Source: Xenoacremonium recifei
Taxonomy: Eukaryota > Ascomycota > Sordariomycetes > Hypocreales > Nectriaceae
Direction of reading: 5' to 3'
NCBI GenBank assembly: GCA_012184525.1
Contig: WOFQ01000002.1
Location: forward strand, 806,001 to 870,000
Length of the DNA: 64,000 nt
Positions 1 to 9,511 of the stretch are shown here, piece by piece. Numbering within the stretch: the stretch's first letter is position 1; each line of letters opens with the position of its first letter. Both the position numbers and the translations under genes were made by a program. The notes beneath the pieces were generated by a model. That model saw only the letters and a program-made list of their open reading frames with translations. It made no database searches and was not told where the DNA came from.

Positions 1-162
1 TTGGAGGCTATAAGCAGAGCGGGTTTGGGAGAGACTTGGGGGAATATGCCCTCTCTGCCTACACTCAAGTCAAAGCAGTACATGGTATGTCTATTTAATT
101 TTCCTGTTTGTATTTGTTGGAGTCTGACTTTCTTTCTAGTCAACATAGGGACTGAGCTATAA
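1..162 (+). CDS. Aldehyde dehydrogenase, C-terminal end (partial)
   Basis: Only the 3' end of the gene lies in the window. The frame from base 3 reads GGYKQSGFGRDLGEYAL followed by AYTQVKAVH, the classic C-terminal oligomerisation segment of NAD(P)-dependent aldehyde dehydrogenases. A 55-nt intron is likely from 85 (GTATGT) to 139 (TTTCTAG). Splicing there gives the ending VKAVHVNIGTEL with a stop at 160-162, which fits the family better than the unspliced ending GMSI with a stop at 96-98. The enzyme would oxidise an aldehyde to the acid; the substrate cannot be told from this fragment. It converges on the FAD oxidoreductase gene 220 bp away, which could supply the aldehyde. Family assignment is firm; the splice choice is likely. 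Confidence 0.82.
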   Translation: MEAISRAGLGETWGNMPSLPTLKSKQYMVCLFNFPVCICWSLTFFLVNIGTEL

Positions 163-383
163 ATTCGGCGCGTCATCTTCTGTGCCTGGCCTTTAAATCG
201 TCGTCATAGTTCTAGGAGACATGAGACCACCAATAGAAACTTGCAATAGACATTTCGGGAAGTCAGTTCAATTATGACTGCAACGTGCTTTGGTCTCTTC
301 GCCACGATCTTAGAAATATTTCCCGCAACATGCTATAAGTACAAAGTAGGTTTCTAGTTCCTATGTGACCATGGGGCGTGGCT

Positions 384-1796
384 TCACAGCTTTGACTTTG
401 GCTCTTGCGAAGGGCCATCCCCACCAGTTGCATATCCTGCAACGAGACTTTCCTTGCTCTCCAGCCTCTGACGACTGATTATGTACGGTTTTGGCAAGCG
501 TGTCTTCACTTTCGATGCGTCTCCGTTGGCCAGAACCAGTTCCGCTAGGGCTTTGGAACACCCGAGAACACGGGGCATGCCATGGCCGCTGAAGCCGGAC
601 GAGATAAAGATTCCCTTTCGGTCAGGTACTTCTCCAACCCACGGCATGCTATCACTGGAGAAGCCCATCACACCAGACCAGATGTCTGTGATTGACGCAT
701 CGGATTTTTCCCAGCCGTAGAACAATCTCTGCATATAGCCTGTAAAGAACTCCTTCGTTCCGGGGATGAGAGTAGAATCGTCAACGTTATTGTACCAGTG
801 AGATAGTTCCGACGTAGCGACACGATCTGCACCGCCAACAATGATGCTGCCATCTGATCTCGTGATTAAGTAGTCGAAATGTTGCGGTCCATATCGGATC
901 GCATAGGTGTTGTTGAGATGCGGTGCTCTGGAACCCTCGGGCACAGCTATGCGACAAGCCACGCCTTTGACTGGTACGATCTTTTCCTGGAATTCGGGGA
1001 GCAATGCACCAGTGTACGCATTGGAAGCCAGGATCACCTTGTCAGTTAGGATATCTCCACGGCTTGTCTTGACAACCCAGCTTCGGCCGTTGGTAGCTGC
1101 CGGGTTACGAATGATCCTTTTCACGGGCGTATTGGTCTGCAGATTGGCACCGTGTTCCATGCTCCGGCGTAGGAGATGCGAGATCATTTTGTAAGGCCAA
1201 AGAGAGCCGGCAGTGAAGGTGAAGGCTGCGAATACACCTTTGACCCCAGATACTTGTTCCGCCTTCTTGGGATCAGAGATGAGATGCAAGCCCTTGGGGA
1301 ATTTGAAGCCTCGGGACTTCATCTCTTCAAACTTTTTGACCGTTGCTTCTGCAAATTCCCGGTCCGTGAACACGTCTATGGCTCTGGTGAGCTGGAAATC
1401 GCAGTCGATATTTTCCTTCTCTACCAATTCCTTCACGTCCCAGACTTGTTGGTTCTCGAATGCTGTCATCTCCTCAGCAAGCTCAGTTCCGAACCTTTTC
1501 TCGTATCCAGCAGCAGAATAATAGGCATCTGGTTTGAGATGGCCTCCATTACGGCCGGTGGCTCCCGAACATGTCTGACGAGCTTCCAGTATGACTACTG
1601 ACGGTTTCGGTTGGTCTTTGCCGCTGCCTGCCAAGAGATGATAGGCAGTGGATGCACCTGAGAAGCCTGAACCGATGATCACGATGTCGGTTTTCTGCGG
1701 GAGAGTTTCGGTTGTCCGGTGATGTTCCAGGTCGGCGGCTGCAAGATGCCAGAAGGACGACGAAAATGATGTTGGCGGGACTTCCATTTTCGCCAC
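384..1796 (-). CDS. FAD-dependent oxidoreductase, DAO family (amine/amino-acid oxidase type)
   Basis: A single exon encodes 470 residues. The N-terminal Rossmann dinucleotide-binding motif is visible near residues 36-55 (DIVIIGSGFSGAS, GxGxxG), followed by GATGRNGGH, which in DAO-fold oxidases lies next to the flavin. The C-terminal part (WSGVMGFSSDSMPWVGEV, then SSGFSGHGMPRV) is the second FAD-contacting region. The layout resembles bacterial gamma-glutamylputrescine oxidase (PuuB) and related fungal DAO proteins, which oxidise C-N bonds to an aldehyde or keto acid plus ammonia and peroxide. There is no signal peptide or clear peroxisomal tail (it ends PKSKL, which is close to but not a canonical PTS1 of SKL preceded by basic residues; it does end in SKL, so peroxisomal import is plausible). 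It lies between an aldehyde dehydrogenase and a divergent amino-acid permease. Substrate unknown. Confidence 0.85.
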   Translation of the reverse strand: MAKMEVPPTSFSSSFWHLAAADLEHHRTTETLPQKTDIVIIGSGFSGASTAYHLLAGSGKDQPKPSVVILEARQTCSGATGRNGGHLKPDAYYSAAGYEKRFGTELAEEMTAFENQQVWDVKELVEKENIDCDFQLTRAIDVFTDREFAEATVKKFEEMKSRGFKFPKGLHLISDPKKAEQVSGVKGVFAAFTFTAGSLWPYKMISHLLRRSMEHGANLQTNTPVKRIIRNPAATNGRSWVVKTSRGDILTDKVILASNAYTGALLPEFQEKIVPVKGVACRIAVPEGSRAPHLNNTYAIRYGPQHFDYLITRSDGSIIVGGADRVATSELSHWYNNVDDSTLIPGTKEFFTGYMQRLFYGWEKSDASITDIWSGVMGFSSDSMPWVGEVPDRKGIFISSGFSGHGMPRVLGCSKALAELVLANGDASKVKTRLPKPYIISRQRLESKESLVAGYATGGDGPSQEPKSKL

Positions 1797-2521
1797 GTTT
1801 TTCTAGTGGTGAGATAAATCGACCGATTGAGAGCACGAGCAATGTTTCGCTATCAGTGTTTAGCGACGTTGGTCTTGCATTTACTTGAAGCTCTTAACTA
1901 GAGGGCCAGAATCATGGGGATGGACTACAAGTGGAGCTAATCATCGGCCGATCCTCCATAGCTATTATACCCTGTCTCCCTCGTATCAACTTGCCGCTTT
2001 CATGTCGACTATTCTTGCGTTCTCAATCGGCCCACTTCCCAAGGGACCTAGATGGCTAGAGAACGTACGGTATTAGCTTGGGAACGGATAACGATATCGT
2101 GACTTTCGGCAACGACATCATGATTCAACCAACACATAGCTCAACTGAACCAATCCTTTTTTAAGACAACCTTGGGCCATTACTGTAATTTTGTATTATC
2201 AAAGGCGAAGCAAGCTACCTCACTTGTCTCTACGAGTCAGGTGATTGATTGGAGGATCGCCAGGTCATGCCCAAAACGGCAGGAATTGGATTTCCTTTTA
2301 CAGAACGACTCCGTTGTGGGGACCGTTGATATCGCCGGCAGTTTATGTACGCGCACTGCTAGTATTAAACTATTAGAGGAACCAGATCCTTATGCTTAAG
2401 ATAATGTCCGGGCCGGTTTGCTATCCATTACAAGATCCTATTTGTTGGTGATTCAAGCCATCAAATTGTCAGGATTCGAGTGTTCCTCTTCATTGTTTTC
2501 TAAAGAGGCACCTGTAACAGG
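1797..2521. promoter_or_regulatory. Divergent promoter, oxidoreductase / amino-acid permease
   Basis: This 725-bp non-coding stretch separates two divergently transcribed genes. HGATAR-type sites (the AreA/NIT2 nitrogen GATA-factor consensus) can be read at 1812-1817, 1850-1855 (reverse), 2196-2201 (reverse) and 2399-2404. About two would be expected by chance in this length, so this is only weak support for nitrogen control. No long ORF with recognisable content was seen. Confidence 0.4.
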
Positions 2522-4398
2522 ATGCATAAGAGATCCTCTGAAGATATGGCAGGTTCAACAACAACGACGAAGCCAACGATGCACCCAGATGTCGAGGCGG
2601 GCAGTATTCAAAATGCCCCAACCGACCAAGTTCCCGCCGCTGCGAATGGGGACCTTCATCGTGGCTTGAAGGGAAGACATATGCAAATGATTGCCATGGG
2701 TATGGTTTGCTTGTTAATCCCAGTATATCTACAAAACACTCATATCCATCTCTAGGAGGAGCCATTGGTGCAGGCCTGTTTGTTAGTTCTGGGTCCATCT
2801 TGCAGTCAGGTGGCCCTGCCTCTATGCTCATCGCTTTCGCCATTACTGGAGCCATGGTCTTGTGCACGGTCTTGGGATTGGGCGAGATGGCAGTTCTGTA
2901 TCCCATCAACGGCGCCTTTTACTTGTATACTGTCCGTTTCCTGGATCCAGCTTGGTGAGTATCTTGATCTCGTTGAAACGGTTTCAAGACTGACAGCGTT
3001 CACGCAGGGGTTTCGCTGTCGGCTGGCAATATGCCTTGGGATGGCTGCTCCTACTTCCCTTCGAGATAACTGCGGCAGGTCTTACAATCAGTTATTGGCA
3101 CGAGTACAACATTGGAATTTGGATCACCGTTTTCATCGTCATCTTGATCCTAATTCAGTTCTTCGGTGTCAAGGGCTATGGTGAAGGTTAGTAGGAAAGT
3201 TCGAAACGTGACTGATATTTCCTAACTGATTATTTGCAGTGGAGTTTATCCTCGGAATTATAAAGGTGACAGCTATGATCGGCTTCATTATCTTCGGCAT
3301 CATCGACAATTGTGGCGGTGTTCCAACTGACGACCGCGGGTATATGGGTTTCCGATACTGGAATGGCGAGAACGGAAATTACGCATTCCGCAATGGTTAG
3401 TCCTGTTCCCCGATCTCTGACTGTGAGTTGTGGTGTACTGATAAAATGCAGGATTCCCGGGGTTTTGTTCTGTCTTCGTGTTTGCTGCCTTCGCCTTTGG
3501 CGGCACTGAATTGGTCGGCTTGGCTGCTGCAGAAGCAACGAACCCAAGCGAATCCATCCCCAAGGCCACCAAGCAGGTCTTTTGGCGTATTGCTGGCTTC
3601 TACATCGTTTCTTTACTGATTCTGGGTATTATTGTTCCGAACGGCTCTGATGACCTCCTGGGGTCTAGCGGAGGAAACACCAAAGCCTCCCCATTTGTCC
3701 TTGCTTTTCAATATGCGGGGGTGAAGGTTCTTCCGTCCATCTTCAACGCAGTCATCACCCTCTCAGTGTTATCTGTGGCCAACTCATGTACCTATGCCTC
3801 GACTCGCACAATGCAGGCTTTGGCACTGAATGGCATGGGCCCTAAATGGCTTGCTTACGTTGATGGGAAAGGAAGGCCTGTCTGGTGCGTTGTAATCCAG
3901 ATTGCGTTCGGATTGCTGGCCTTTGTAAATGAGTCAGTGGAGGGCGATACCGTGTTCACATGGCTTCTCGCTTTGACGGGCCTTTCTCAGCTGTTTGTCT
4001 GGGGATCAATCTGCGCCTGTCACATCCGGTTCCGATATATATGGAAGTCACACGGCCGCACAGTTGACGATCTTCCCTTTGTCTCCCATTACGGCGTTAC
4101 AGGCTCTTGGATTGGTTTTATCCTGATCATCCTGAGTCTTGTCTTCACATTATACGCCGCTATCAAACCCATGGGTGAAGCGCCCAACGCGACAAACTTC
4201 TTCGAGTACTACCTTGCTCTTCCTGTCTTGCTACCTTTCTATTTCGGATACAAGCTGTGGACCAAAGACTGGTCTTTGTATGTCAAGGCCGAGGACATTG
4301 ATATCGATGCTGGAAGAAGAGAGATCACACGAGTCGTAAGACCTGAGAAGCAGGTCAAGAAGAGCATTGGTCGAAGAATCATTGATGCACTCTTTTGA
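2522..4398 (+). CDS. Amino-acid permease (APC superfamily, fungal YAT type)
   Basis: Five exons (2522-2699, 2756-2954, 3008-3186, 3240-3395, 3452-4398) give 552 residues in one frame. The first junction rebuilds the signature MIAMGGAIGAGLFVSSGS of TM1 in fungal amino-acid permeases. Later blocks are FGGTELVGLAAAEATNPSESIPKA, the highly conserved loop before TM7, and SVLSVANSCTYASTRTMQALA of TM8. About twelve hydrophobic segments are present and both ends are hydrophilic and predicted cytosolic. The protein imports amino acids across the plasma membrane by proton symport; specificity is not readable. The divergent neighbour is an FAD oxidoreductase that may act on an imported substrate. All introns are 53-56 nt with GT-AG ends. 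Family assignment is very secure. Confidence 0.93.
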
Positions 4399-5154
4399 AG
4401 CAATTATAGCAGTCTTGGGAGGTCTGGGTTGGGGTTGGCTCAATGGAGAAATCCGGGGTACCACTCCATAATTCACACGTTGGCAGCTCTCCGATAGGAT
4501 AAAGGCTTGTGCAAATTTAAGATGCTGGTCCCCCACAAACGTGCTTCAGCTCATCTATTATCCTGCATAAAGACTTGTCACTGAATATAAATTACATGAA
4601 TATAAGACGAGTAGAAACAGCTTATATAAGTTCATTCCAGAATTTTTTCTATTACTTAATTACGTAAATAGATTTCAATTTCTCGAATGCTGTCTTCGGT
4701 ACCTACCGACTTAGTCCACTTCTAGTAGGTAGCTATCTTAGCGCAGTCTCACCGCAGAGCACCCAGAGACAGCAAGGCCAAGGTAAATCTTTACCCATAA
4801 CTTCAACTGCATCACGACTGGGCAGCTGTCCACTACGTTGCTGGACACCTTGTTTTCGCTTTCTTGGTTAGGAGTTTGTATACTTCGCTGGTTCCTTTCC
4901 CCCCTTCTCTTTTCCGCGAAGCTTCGCGCCAGCAAACGTCCGAGTCCAGGGGCTGGCCCGATATAAGGTAGCGTGCAAAGTGTCCTCTATGTCCAGCCTT
5001 GCTCAGCTCTGCCTCTCCGCCCTCGAACCGTCTTCGCCTCCTCGACGACACGAAGCTGCGCGCCGATCCTAAGACCAGCTGCTAAGCTTCATTTATTCTC
5101 TGCGGTTGTTACTGCTTCTCGCCCACACAACTTCTTCTGCGCGAGTCCGCCACG
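4399..5154. other. Intergenic, permease 3' flank and lectin promoter
   Basis: The first half is AT-rich (about 4560-4680) and holds probable 3' end signals of the permease. The second half is pyrimidine-rich, as is usual in fungal promoters and leaders, and runs to the lectin start. No gene was recognised. Confidence 0.5.
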
Positions 5155-6509
5155 ATGCGTGTCACCGGTGCTCCCTTGGCCTTGGCGACGCTGCTGGCAG
5201 CAAGCCTCGCGCAAGCCCAATATTTGATCAGCGAGCTCAGCTTCGGCCACGCTGGCAGGTCAGTAGCCTTGCATCACCCCAATTGTTCCAGAATCTAACG
5301 TGTCGCGTGCACAGAATAAGTCCCGCCGACAATGGCGGGAAGATCCCATACTTCAACCTCCAGGGCAACCCCAACGCGCCCGAAGTTCTGTCGAACCGAA
5401 TCATCCTCACACCTTTGGCGCCGGGGAACCAGCGAGGCGCCGTCTGGTCGGAACAAAATCTCCTGAGAAACCAGTGGATAACCGACGTCGATTTCCGCGC
5501 CAACGGACCCGAGCGAGGGAGCGGTAACCTGAACATCTGGCTGGTGCGTGACGGCGCAAAGACTGTGGGATCGAGCAGTGTCTATACCGTGGGCAAGTTC
5601 GACGGTCTGGCCTTGGTCATTGACACTCAGGCCGGTTCAGGTGGCATGATCCGCGGGTTCTTGAACGATGGGACGATCGACTACAGCCAGCGCCAGGGCG
5701 TGGACCAGCTCGCCTTTGGTCACTGCGCCTATTCGTACCGCAACTTGGGACGTCCCTCGCAGGTGAAAATGCGACAGACGGCCAATTCGTTCAAGGTGGA
5801 GATTGACGGCCGACTGTGCTTCGAGACGGACAACATGTTCGTGCCTACTGGCTACCAACTTGGAATCACAGCTGCCACGCCTGACACGCCCGATTCTTTC
5901 GAGATCTTCAAGATGGTCGTCATGACTGACAACACCATCCCCGCTGCACCGCCCAACAACAACAATGCTCAGAAGCGGCCGCAGCAGAGCCCGACCAAGA
6001 GCCAGCCTAACCAGGCCAAGATGAACAACGACGACTACGAGTTCCCAGACGAGGACCCCGACGTATTCCAGACGTCCAAGATGCAGTTCATGGATCTGCA
6101 CAACAGACTCCAGAACACCAACCACCAGCTCTCCAGCGTCCACCGCACCGTCTCCCGCCACCAGCAGCAGGACGAGAAGCGCCAGGAGGAACTCCTCAAC
6201 TTCCTCGGCGAGATCAAGCAGGAGATGCGCAAGCTCGACCAGATCGGCGAGTTCCAGCGCCGGATTAGCGACTTGGAGCGCGAGGTGCGCTCGTTGCGCA
6301 GCGACCTCGGCCAGAAGATCCAGAACCAGGAGCGTACGGTGAAGAGCTACCTCAGCGATCACCACTCGACGCTGTCTCAGACGGTCCTGGAGACGGGGCC
6401 CCGAAACGGCATCATTATTGCTGTTATTCTCATCTCGCAGGTCATTCTGGTGGCTGCTTTCCTTCTATACAAGAAGCGACGCAACAGCATGCCGAAGAAG
6501 TACCTATAG
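5155..6509 (+). CDS. L-type lectin-like cargo receptor (Emp46/Emp47, ERGIC-53 type)
   Basis: Two exons (5155-5258, 5315-6509) encode 432 residues. The start was chosen because MRVTGAPLALATLLAASLAQAQ is a good signal peptide and the splice (AG joined to A) continues straight into the lectin domain (SELSFGHAG, then FRANGPERGSGNLNIWLVRDG and KFDGLALVIDT, typical legume-like lectin strands). After the lectin domain (about 25-250) comes a Gln/Asn-rich hinge, a long heptad-rich coiled coil (about 300-390), one transmembrane helix (IIIAVILISQVILVAAFLLY) and a short basic tail ending PKKYL. The -3/-4 lysines make a COPI dilysine ER-retrieval signal. It should cycle between ER and Golgi and export glycoproteins. 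Assignment to the family is secure; Emp46 versus Emp47 cannot be decided. Confidence 0.92.
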
Positions 6510-6834
6510 GTTCACTAGGGAGGAGGATTGGTCTGGGGCTGTATTCTACACATAGTGCTGGTATGACGGGTTTTATGTATATACGCAAGTGATGCATTGG
6601 GTAGCGATGAGTATTGAATGGGTGAAATGTATGTCCTTGAAACGTTCACGTCGATGAATCTTATCAATGGCCCTTTTGCTCTGAGCCCGTGTTGATTTCT
6701 GAAACCTTCAAGACGACCCTCTTATTAATCAATGTAGGAGAGAAACCCCCCCTCTCGTTTATATCAGTCTAGGTAGATCAATTTGGAAATGCTCATTTCA
6801 TGTCAACGCTACACCCAACTCCCAGCATACCGAA
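6510..6834. other. Convergent intergenic region, no gene seen
   Basis: Tail-to-tail spacer between the lectin and the aminopeptidase. It is AT-rich and probably holds both 3' UTRs. Nothing else is recognisable. Confidence 0.5.
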
Positions 6835-8691
6835 TCAAAGCTCCTCACAGTTCTCAAAGTTGCCATTAATCACATCCAGGAGCTCCTCACCCTTGGGTGC
6901 TCCAATGGTCAGATTCTCGTTCCCGTCTTCTGTGACCAGGATATCGTCTTCAATACGAACGCCCCCGACATCATAGTAGCGCTCCAGCACCTCTGTGTCG
7001 ATGTACTGCGCGTGGACCTCGTTGCTGAGGAAGTACCCCTCGATAAAGGGGCGGCAGAAGTAGCTGCTCCAAGTCAGTACTATTCTAAGATGGTGATGAG
7101 GGATTCTGAGACTCACATGCCCGGCTCAACCGTCACAATCATGTTGGGCTGCAAGGCCTGACGCCCCTTATACGGCGGCGGCGCAGCGCTCAACCGGCGA
7201 AACGTCTCCAGCGTCGTCGGCGTGATCATCTCCCGCTTCCCGCCCTCCACGCGAGCCCCTGCGCGCATCAGCAGCCGCTCCTTGCCCGTCACATCGTGCA
7301 CCTCCAGCCCGACATGGTGGCCCAGCCCGTGCGGGAAGAAGGCCGTGACAGTGCCGGCCTTGACGATCTCCTCGGCGCTGCCGCCGCTCAGGATGCCCAG
7401 TGCCAGCAGCCCGCGCACTGCTACCTCGGCTGCGTGTAGGTGCAGCCCGTAGTAGATGCAGCCGGGCCGGATACGTGCAATGCATTCGTCTTGCATGCGC
7501 TGGACCAGTGCGTAGATGGCTGCGGCTTCGGGCGAGAACGAGCCGTTCAGGGGCAGCGTGCGCGTGATATCGCTGGCGTAGCACTGGAACTCACATCCCG
7601 CGTCCACCACCACCAGCTGCTTGCCTGCCAGGGGTTGATCGTTGGCCTCGTAGTGCAACGTTGAGGCGTTGGTGCCCGCGCCTGCGATCACGGGGTATGA
7701 TTGCGAGTGAGCACCGCGCGACGTGCAAGCAGCGCGGAAGACGGCCTCGATATCCTGCTCATTGCGCATCCCGCGCAACTGCTCAGCCACACGGCGATGA
7801 GCAGAACACGAGATACGGCACGCGCGCCGGATCAGCGCCACCTCGTAGTCGCTCTTCACGACGCGTGCCTGGTCCATGGCCGGCCGCAGCTTGGAATAAT
7901 TGATGATGGTCTGGCCGCGCGGGCGGTCTGCCAGCTTCGGCGCCTGGTCCGGGTGCAGGATGTACAGCGTGGTGGTTGGCGTGAGATGGACGTGCAGGAA
8001 CTTGGGCAGCTGGGCCGTGTAGCGCACGTCGTCGACGTCGTAGCGCTTCATGGCATCGGCGGCTGAGGGTGTCGAGCCATACCAGAGCACCTGGCGAGGC
8101 TCGACATAGGGGATCCAGAGCGTGAGGCGGTCGTTGGCGATCTCATATGTCAGGGCGCAGTCCGGGAAGTCAGCGCCAGAAAGATAGTAGAAGCTGGGGA
8201 TATGTCAGCGCTGTATTTAGATAAAGCGGCATGCCAGTCATGTACACGTACTATCTGCGCTGCTTGAACGGTGGAGACTGGTCAGAGTCCTCATAGAGCC
8301 GGGTTGGCTCGCCCGGGAGATAGATGAGGCCATCGTCAACTCCGAGCTCAGCAGCAACCTTACGGGCATGGAGTTTAGCTGTAACAAACACACAATTGAG
8401 TCAGTATTCAACTCCCAGGTTTTGAAAATGAGTCATCTTATTCTGAGAAGCACGCTTACCGGGATACTTCTTGCTGCTCGAGGCCTCCTCGTCATCCTTC
8501 TTCACCACTGACAAGCACCTACACAAAACAGCTAAATTAGCCTCAATCCCTCCTCTCTCTCAGGAGCAAACTCACAGCGCATCGAATTCCTCCTCTGGCA
8601 CCAGCTCATAATCAACAGACTCCACCTCACTCTCATCCATCGCCTCCTCTTCGTGCGTGTTGCCAAACGGCAACGGTCTCAACGCACTCAT
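6835..8691 (-). CDS. Xaa-Pro aminopeptidase / prolidase-like metallopeptidase (M24B)
   Basis: Five exons on the minus strand (8691-8576, 8518-8460, 8378-8252, 8193-7117, 7063-6835) join in frame to 535 residues. The N-terminal part (KYPAKLHARKVAAELG, then YFYYLSGADFPDCALTYE) is the AMP_N domain. The pita-bread catalytic domain shows all five metal ligands in order: Asp in VVDAGCE, Asp in SDITRT, His in HGLGHHVGLEVHD, Glu in VTVEPG and Glu in GVRIEDD. It removes N-terminal residues next to proline, or splits X-Pro dipeptides, using two Mn ions, probably in the cytosol because no signal peptide is visible. It matches fungal PEPP-type enzymes in length. The ATG at 8691 is the first in frame; a second at codon 18 is possible. 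The third intron ends at CCCAG, giving the expected Tyr-Phe-Tyr-Tyr-Leu-Ser-Gly. Confidence 0.92.
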
Positions 8692-9511
8692 CTCGCGGAT
8701 GCTTGCTCGCGCAGGTGCCAAAGGTTATTGACTCTGGCGTTCCAGACGTCAGACCCGACAGCGGAGTCTCTGTTGGCCGGGCCGTACTTCGGTATCGGTC
8801 TGGTCAGGCAGTCCCAGTCCCGTCTCCAGTCGCTAGTCGTGGAACTTCCGGCTCTGCTCGTGGTTGAATACAATGGGAGGAGGTTCTTGGCCCAAAACGG
8901 TAGCTGTGTCCGTCCCGTCTCTGCTCCGTTCCATACGGTGTCGGCGCGCGTCGCTCTAACACTGTGGGACGGTGCCGACTCGGCCACACCAATGGAAAAT
9001 GGCCACCAGCCTCTGGCTCTCCTCTGCCTGCAATCTCAAGAATCATGGATCGATAATTACAGCATGATCTGATCATAGCAACATGATTTCCATCATGTCC
9101 ACCATGGGGAAATAGCCACAGACTAAACATTAGCCCAATCACTTCATGTGCCTCTACCTAGCACTGCATCCCCAGTCAGGCTCATCCCAATTCGCAGGAA
9201 TATTCATTTCTTTATTTTGCTTCGAACACAGCGAGACCTGAATATAGAGGTCGTCCATGCATACATCTGCCGTCGTTCGTTCGAAAGTGGTCCAACATAT
9301 ACAGCCGCATGAGTCCCGTCTATATCTCCCACATCTAGAAACCCGTACACCCATTTTTGATGTCAAAAACAAGCCGTCCCTCAAACCAGTTCCCTTCTTC
9401 TTCCCCAAAGCAACTTCCATCCCTCTCCTGCGTTCCCAGTAATTTCCATGCCCCAAAAGGCGACTCCCGCTCCTGATCCGTATCATAAAATGGGTATCAA
9501 TGCAAAGGCCG
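8692..9511. other. Intergenic, aminopeptidase promoter and regulator 3' flank
   Basis: Both flanking genes are on the minus strand. This spacer holds the upstream region of the aminopeptidase and the 3' UTR of the Zn2Cys6 gene. ORFs here are short and have no protein-like composition. Confidence 0.5.

Noticed and set aside
5637..6365. 242-codon minus-strand ORF inside the lectin gene
   Set aside because: Leu/Val/Glu-rich antisense shadow of the coiled-coil region.
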